Assembly: GCA_012523085.1 (NCBI GenBank)
Contig: JAAYJC010000138.1
Coordinates: forward strand, 1-64,000
DNA: 64,000 nucleotides
Reading direction: 5' to 3'
DNA from: Clostridiales bacterium
GTDB lineage: Bacteria > Bacillota > Clostridia > Oscillospirales > Oscillospiraceae
Below, in pieces: positions 59,507-64,000 of this stretch (the first letter of the stretch is position 1; every line of letters begins with the position of its first letter). The notes under the pieces were generated by a model, which worked only from the letters and a program-made list of their open reading frames with translations, did not search any database and was not told the DNA's origin. The translations under genes were made by a program, and so were the position numbers.

Positions 59507-61855
59507 TTGATTGGAAACAAAGTATGGGCAAATGTCGATAGGCTGACGGGCGGAATTCCGGGTAAGTTCCAAAAAGGGCTAAGCAGTGCATTTCAAAATC
59601 AATCGTTTATTCATGCTATTGAATATGCTGTAAGACTCATATTGGGGATATTGCTTTCATCGGCGCAAATATTGCGTGAATACGCACCCTTTGGCATCGG
59701 ATTTGTGGCGGCTTCCGGCACCGGTGTCGGCGGTCTGTTTGCCATAGCCGGTGCTATGCTGGGTTCCGTACTCGCAGACGGGTTTGTGTGGGCGACCAAA
59801 TATGTTGCGATATCCGTGCTTGTCTTTGCAGCAGCCTTTGTTTTCAAAGATACGAAAATGTATAACAAAAACTGGTTCATGCCGCTTATTGGAGGGATAA
59901 TGACAGCATGCACAGGATTTGTTTACGTTGCCGATTCAAGCTGGGGGCTTTCAGCTACGGCATTTTATATCATGGAGACAGTGCTTGCCGCATCAAGCGC
60001 GTACTTTTACTTAATGATATTATCACCGCATAATGTCAGCGAAAGCGACCCGCTTCGCCGCCGCGTCAGTGTGTTGATACTTTTGGCAACAATACTGATT
60101 TCTCTTTCAAGACTTAATATATTCGGTATCATCTCCATCGGGCGATTTCTTGCTGTGATCGCTGTTATGACAGCGGCATATAAAGGCGGCATGGCATGGG
60201 GCAGCGTTGCGGGCATTGCTTTCGGTATATCGATGGACTGCGCAGCGGGTTCCCCTCCGTTTTTTACCGCCTGCTTTTCCCTCGCAGGACTAATATCGGG
60301 AATCTGTTTCAAAAGCAGCAGATTGCTGTTTATTTTATCCTATATCCTGACCAACGCAGTCGCTTCTCTTTGGAATTGGGAAAGCGTTTTTCGGGAATCC
60401 GTTCTTTATGAAACATTCATCGCATCCGTTGTGTTCATGCTTTTACCGGGGTCAGCTTTGCTTGGCTGGAAAGAAAGTTTCATCAGGCAAGACGCATATG
60501 AAGGCCCGATAAAAGCTAAGGCATATGTCAAAGTGAAAACTGAACGGGCGGCGAGAGCGTTTCGGGACATCTATGACATTTTAAAACAAAATCTCGATGG
60601 AGACAGAAACGACGGTGATATCGCAACTGTTTTTGATATGGCTGCCGAAGTTACCTGCCGGAAATGCCGGATGACAAGTATCTGCTGGAACCGCGAATAC
60701 ATAAATACATTCAACGCAATGAACGACGTTTCGCAGACAATGATGAAAAGAGGCTCGCTTTGGGAGGAGGACTTTCCGTCTCATTTCAGAGACAGGTGTC
60801 TTGACATCAAAGGGTTTACCGAAGCAGTGAATACGCAGCTGAGAGCGCTCATGCAAAGAAGGCAGTTCAAAAACAGGCTCCGCGAGAATCAGAATGTTTT
60901 GTACGCTCAATATATGGATATGTCCTTCGTGCTCAAAAGCATGGCAGAAGAATTGGATATAACATCCGCAAAAGAAAAGGATACGGAAAAACGGCTGAAG
61001 CTATATCTTCGTGGAATAGAAACCGATATTTCCGGAGGTGTGTTTTGCGATAAGAATGGTCGATTGCATATCGAACTGGAAGGACAGGGCGTTCTTGAAC
61101 TAAAAAAGAACGATGCGTATCTGGACAAGCTGTCCGCTGTCGTCGGAAAAAGGCTCTGTGAACCGGAAAAGGTAAGAAAAGGTATACTGGTGCTTTTGGA
61201 AGCGGAACCGCTTGCCGCATCTGTCGGTATCGCCTCGATGAGAAGAAGGAACGAGCATGTAAACGGAGATAACGGCACATACTTTAAAACAGACGAGGGC
61301 ATACTGTGCGTTATTTTGTCAGACGGTATGGGGAGCGGTATTGAGGCGGCGAGAGACAGCGCGGCCGCAGTAAAAATCCTCGAAAGATTCCTGAAAGCGG
61401 GTGTACAGGCAGAAACCGCTCTGAGGATTTTAAGCTCGGTTATGCTCCTGAGGGGTGAAGAGGACATTGCCTGTGCAACGGTGGATCTGATGTGCATCAA
61501 TTTGTTTACAGGCGATACGCAGATGTTCAAATATGGCGCGTCGCCGTCCTATGTGAAAAAAGGAAAGTCGGTACGCAGAGTAAAAGGTGAAAGCCTGGCT
61601 GCCGGACTGGGTAACGCCGGGGCGTACGCGCCGGACTGTACAAAAGTCAGGCTGGAGGCGGGAAGTCTGGCGGTTATTGCAAGTGACGGTGTCGCAAACG
61701 GGCAGGATGATACATGGATCGCCGATAACATTGAAGGGTATGAAGGAAGAAACGCAAAGGAATTGGCTCGAAGCATACTTGACAAGGCTGTCGAGAAATA
61801 CGGTTGCGAGGACGATATGACTGTTTTAAGTATTGCGGTGGAAAACAGGAATTAA
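59507..61855 (+). CDS. spoIIE: stage II sporulation protein E (serine phosphatase)
   Basis: 782 residues from a TTG at 59507, eight bases after GGGAGGG; the frame from 59474 overlaps that site. Residues ~30-310 contain about ten membrane helices, followed by a regulatory domain with CRKCRMTSICW. The C-terminal PP2C-type phosphatase has CVILSDGMGSGIEAARDSA, MFKYGASPSYVKKG and VIASDGVANGQDD, with metal-binding Asp residues. It dephosphorylates SpoIIAA to free sigma-F in the forespore and takes part in polar septation. Confidence 0.95.
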   Translation: MIGNKVWANVDRLTGGIPGKFQKGLSSAFQNQSFIHAIEYAVRLILGILLSSAQILREYAPFGIGFVAASGTGVGGLFAIAGAMLGSVLADGFVWATKYVAISVLVFAAAFVFKDTKMYNKNWFMPLIGGIMTACTGFVYVADSSWGLSATAFYIMETVLAASSAYFYLMILSPHNVSESDPLRRRVSVLILLATILISLSRLNIFGIISIGRFLAVIAVMTAAYKGGMAWGSVAGIAFGISMDCAAGSPPFFTACFSLAGLISGICFKSSRLLFILSYILTNAVASLWNWESVFRESVLYETFIASVVFMLLPGSALLGWKESFIRQDAYEGPIKAKAYVKVKTERAARAFRDIYDILKQNLDGDRNDGDIATVFDMAAEVTCRKCRMTSICWNREYINTFNAMNDVSQTMMKRGSLWEEDFPSHFRDRCLDIKGFTEAVNTQLRALMQRRQFKNRLRENQNVLYAQYMDMSFVLKSMAEELDITSAKEKDTEKRLKLYLRGIETDISGGVFCDKNGRLHIELEGQGVLELKKNDAYLDKLSAVVGKRLCEPEKVRKGILVLLEAEPLAASVGIASMRRRNEHVNGDNGTYFKTDEGILCVILSDGMGSGIEAARDSAAAVKILERFLKAGVQAETALRILSSVMLLRGEEDIACATVDLMCINLFTGDTQMFKYGASPSYVKKGKSVRRVKGESLAAGLGNAGAYAPDCTKVRLEAGSLAVIASDGVANGQDDTWIADNIEGYEGRNAKELARSILDKAVEKYGCEDDMTVLSIAVENRN

Positions 61856-62034
61856 TACAGCTCGTCAGCTGAATTGAAAAACATTGTTATAGCTATGAGC
61901 GCAAAGCGCCGACAGCTCCGAACGCTTGACGTCAACGACCTTTTTAATCATTATGCTTATTCTCAACGGATCTGTATGAATATTCCAAAACTAAAACGGT
62001 TAAAATTTCATCAAATGGTTTTGGAGCGTGTGAC

Positions 62035-62304
62035 ATGATTAAAGGCGTATCAAGGCGTGTGATTATCGTTAATTCACCGGATCCTCAATTGTTCGAGAAG
62101 GCGATTTTCATTTTGAGGGACGGCGCTTTATTAAGAAAGAACACCACACAGGATGATATCCTTCGAGAAGCGCAGAAAATAGCCAACTGTTATGTCAAAA
62201 ACAACATCGCAAGAAAAAAGTTCAGCATGCCGGCTCCGGCCTACGCGGCGGCGGGCGCAGTCGCAACCGGAATTGCATGGCTCTGTTTGCGGTTTATCGT
62301 GTAG
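62035..62304 (+). CDS. conserved clostridial small membrane-anchored protein
   Basis: 89 residues. MIKGVSRRVIIVNSPDPQLF and EKAIFILRDGALLRKNTTQD form a small soluble domain, followed by a basic stretch and one C-terminal membrane helix (AYAAAGAVATGIAWLCLRFI). I recall similar short proteins widely in Clostridia, without function. No Shine-Dalgarno is obvious. It is flanked by spoIIE and a terminator. The preceding 61856-62034 shows nothing. Confidence 0.7.
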   Translation: MIKGVSRRVIIVNSPDPQLFEKAIFILRDGALLRKNTTQDDILREAQKIANCYVKNNIARKKFSMPAPAYAAAGAVATGIAWLCLRFIV

Positions 62305-62367
62305 AGAATAAACTCTGGATTTGACACAGGCTCATCTGGAAAAGGATCTAATATATGGACATGAATT

Positions 62368-62399
62368 CGCAAGACGATTTTTGTCTTGCGGTTTTTTTT
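62368..62399 (+). terminator. rho-independent terminator
   Basis: CGCAAGAC (62368-62375) pairs with GTCTTGCG (62383-62390), followed by GTTTTTTTT. It ends the transcript of the small membrane-protein gene. Confidence 0.9.
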
Positions 62400-62523
62400 C
62401 GCGTTATGAAGAGTTCACATATGTGAACAACGATGAAATAAAAGGTTGTATAATATACCTTATTGTTATACTATTATATCAAATAGTCGATTATGTACCG
62501 ATTATACTGAGGGGAAACGGCTA

Positions 62524-63822
62524 ATGGGTATTTTAATAAAAACAATCAAAGCGGTATTACCGCAGAAGGACGATATTTTTACAATAGGGGAGCATTCGGT
62601 TTATATTCAAGACGACTGCATAGCCGGGATTGACAATAAACCGGAAGGTTTTGAAGCAGATACGATTATTGACGGCTCGGGAAAGTTATTAATCCCCGGT
62701 CTGATAAACGCGCACACCCATGCCTATATGACGATTTTCCGAAATTACGCCGATGATCTTGACTTTTCCGATTGGCTGTTTCAAAATATCATGCCGCTGG
62801 AGGATAAACTGATTGCCGGGGATACCTATTGGGGCACGCTGTTGAGCTATATGGAGATGCTGAAAACCGGAACAACCTGCTCGCTTGATATGTATATGTT
62901 TCCTGACGAGGCAGCGCGTGCACAACAGGAGACCGGTATAAGAGCTGTCATGACCAGGGGTCTTTCCGGCTCGAAAGACAGCGCTTCGGGGGGAGAAAGG
63001 CGCCTGAACGAAGCAATAGCGGAAATTAAAAAATGGAAAGACAGACCAAACCTTACGTTTATGCTTGGACCGCATTCACCGTATACCTGCGACGCCGGGT
63101 ATCTCCGGGAAGTTGCTGACCTATCCAAAGAACTGGGCGTCGGGCTGAGTATCCATGTGTCTGAAAGCAAAGACGAAATTGAGCAGATTAAAGAAGAATA
63201 CGGATGCAGCCCTGTCGAACATCTATATAAACTGGACGTACTCGGAGAAAGTACGGTAGCAGCGCATTGCGTGCATTTATCCCGGAAGGATATAGAAATA
63301 CTGGCGGTGACCAAAACCAATGTCGCGACAAACCCGGTCAGTAACCTTAAGCTCGGAAACGGCATAGCACCGATTCCGGAGCTGTTGCGCAGCGGTGTCA
63401 ACGTCTGTCTGGGAACGGACAGCGCGGCGAGCAATAATGCTTTGAATATGTTCAGAGACTTAAGCTTTCTTGCACTTTTGCATAAAGGCGTAACTGGGGA
63501 TGCGAAGATGATCAGCGCCGCGCAGGGATTGAAAATAGCGACTGTGAATGGAGCAAAGGCACTCGGCCTTGCCGGCGTTACAGGCGTGATCAAAGAGGGA
63601 ATGAAGGCTGATCTTGTGATTATTGACATGCAAAAAACCTGGCTGAAGCCAAGTAATAATGAGCTTGCTGCGCTTGTTTACTCGTCAACGGGTACGGAGG
63701 TCGATACCGTTCTGGTAAACGGAAAGATATTGCTTCAAAACGGCGCATGTACCACAATCGACGAGGAACGGGTTTATTATGAGGTCGAGAAAATATGCAA
63801 GCGAATCGGAATGAGAGGATAA
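62524..63822 (+). CDS. mtaD: amidohydrolase, 5-methylthioadenosine/S-adenosylhomocysteine deaminase type
   Basis: 432 residues from the ATG at 62524 after GAGGGG; the longer frame from 62446 starts in the terminator region. NAHTHAYMTIFRNYADDLDF has the metal HxH, SIHVSESKDEIEQI and VAAHCVHLSRKDIEILA give further metal ligands, and VCLGTDSAASNNALNMF the catalytic Asp. These enzymes deaminate S-adenosylhomocysteine or methylthioadenosine. The ahcY start follows directly, supporting a role in recycling SAM by-products. Confidence 0.87.
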   Translation: MGILIKTIKAVLPQKDDIFTIGEHSVYIQDDCIAGIDNKPEGFEADTIIDGSGKLLIPGLINAHTHAYMTIFRNYADDLDFSDWLFQNIMPLEDKLIAGDTYWGTLLSYMEMLKTGTTCSLDMYMFPDEAARAQQETGIRAVMTRGLSGSKDSASGGERRLNEAIAEIKKWKDRPNLTFMLGPHSPYTCDAGYLREVADLSKELGVGLSIHVSESKDEIEQIKEEYGCSPVEHLYKLDVLGESTVAAHCVHLSRKDIEILAVTKTNVATNPVSNLKLGNGIAPIPELLRSGVNVCLGTDSAASNNALNMFRDLSFLALLHKGVTGDAKMISAAQGLKIATVNGAKALGLAGVTGVIKEGMKADLVIIDMQKTWLKPSNNELAALVYSSTGTEVDTVLVNGKILLQNGACTTIDEERVYYEVEKICKRIGMRG

Positions 63823-63824
63823 TG

Positions 63825-64000
63825 ATGTACAGAGTTAACGATATATCCATTGCCGGGGCGGGAGAGAAAAAAATTGAATGGGCAAGACGGAATATGCCCC
63901 TTCTTCGCGGTATCGAAACTGATTTTATCCGCACAAAGCCTTTTGCGGGACTGAAGATCGCATTGTCTGTGCACATTGAAGCGAAAACCGCCTGCTTATG
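63825..64000 (+). CDS. ahcY: adenosylhomocysteinase, N-terminal part (runs off the window)
   Basis: 58 codons are visible from ATG 63825 (or 63822, overlapping the previous stop) with GAGG upstream. VNDISIAGAGEKKIEWARRN, MPLLRGIE and LKIALSVHIEAKTACL match the N-terminus of S-adenosylhomocysteine hydrolase. With the deaminase gene it handles the product of SAM-dependent methylation, probably yielding homocysteine from the inosyl or adenosyl form. The gene continues beyond 64000. Confidence 0.85.
   Translation, partial: MYRVNDISIAGAGEKKIEWARRNMPLLRGIETDFIRTKPFAGLKIALSVHIEAKTACL

Overview
The window looks like a chromosomal segment of an anaerobic, endospore-forming member of the Clostridia (Bacillota). 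The evidence is a full set of sporulation genes (spoIIGA, sigE, tgl, sigG, a ylmC/ymxH-type gene, spoIIE), Shine-Dalgarno sites of the AGGAGG type before most genes, frequent GTG and TTG starts, and an anaerobe's redox repertoire (ferredoxins, rubredoxin with its reductase, a molybdopterin enzyme). No rRNA, tRNA or CRISPR array was recognised. The species cannot be named from the sequence alone.

Region 1 (1-15.7 kb) is accessory DNA bracketed by two same-orientation 3' ends of one IS5-type insertion sequence (1-138 and 14788-14975). Between them lie two zinc-ribbon proteins, a two-subunit molybdenum enzyme of the pyrogallol-phloroglucinol transhydroxylase type, a small S24/S26-like peptidase, a conspicuously AT-rich stretch (about 5.8-8.5 kb) with a cysteine-synthase-like gene and a LysR regulator, a solute-binding lipoprotein paired with a UroD-family protein, and an AprA-like flavoprotein with its ferredoxin. 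Gene debris is common: a truncated cysteine-synthase copy, an adenosine-deaminase fragment, two transposase remnants and a frameshifted NUDIX gene.

Region 2 (15.8-25.4 kb) is mainly housekeeping: dihydrofolate reductase, a secreted deacetylase-like protein, a nucleotidyltransferase, endonuclease III, glyA, rarA, an S1-domain protein, a DUF951 gene and hisC.

Region 3 (25.5-40.6 kb) is a second metabolic accessory region: a duplicated cupin with CxxCGKCF motifs, two LysR regulators, an FAD oxidoreductase divergent from a UGSC-like protein across a pair of palindromes, then a + strand series of lipoprotein, UroD-family protein, two-subunit aconitase X and a QueG-like iron-sulfur protein, and finally a third UroD-family gene on the other strand. 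The lipoprotein/UroD pair is paralogous to the one in region 1. No transporter permease, corrinoid protein or corrinoid activator is encoded in the window, so substrate and chemistry are open. This cluster is the best candidate for an undescribed pathway.

Region 4 (40.8-64 kb) returns to core genes: gltX; rubredoxin and its reductase; spoIIGA-sigE; a ferredoxin; an unknown gene overlapping the sporulation transglutaminase tgl; sigG behind a good sigma-F-type promoter; the ylmC/ymxH-like gene; rpsB-tsf; pyrH-frr-uppS joined directly to rbfA-nrnA-truB-ribF; a CYTH protein; spoIIE; and an mtaD/ahcY pair running off the window end.

Three dispersed repeat families were found by eye: a 123-nt element with covarying stems ending in the Shine-Dalgarno of the next gene (8720-8842, 46718-46840, partial at 45242-45272); a MITE-like element with terminal inverted repeats (37904-38154, 52828-53088, and a 47-bp derivative at 40673-40719); and a promoter-like hairpin (5798-5850, 49729-49782).
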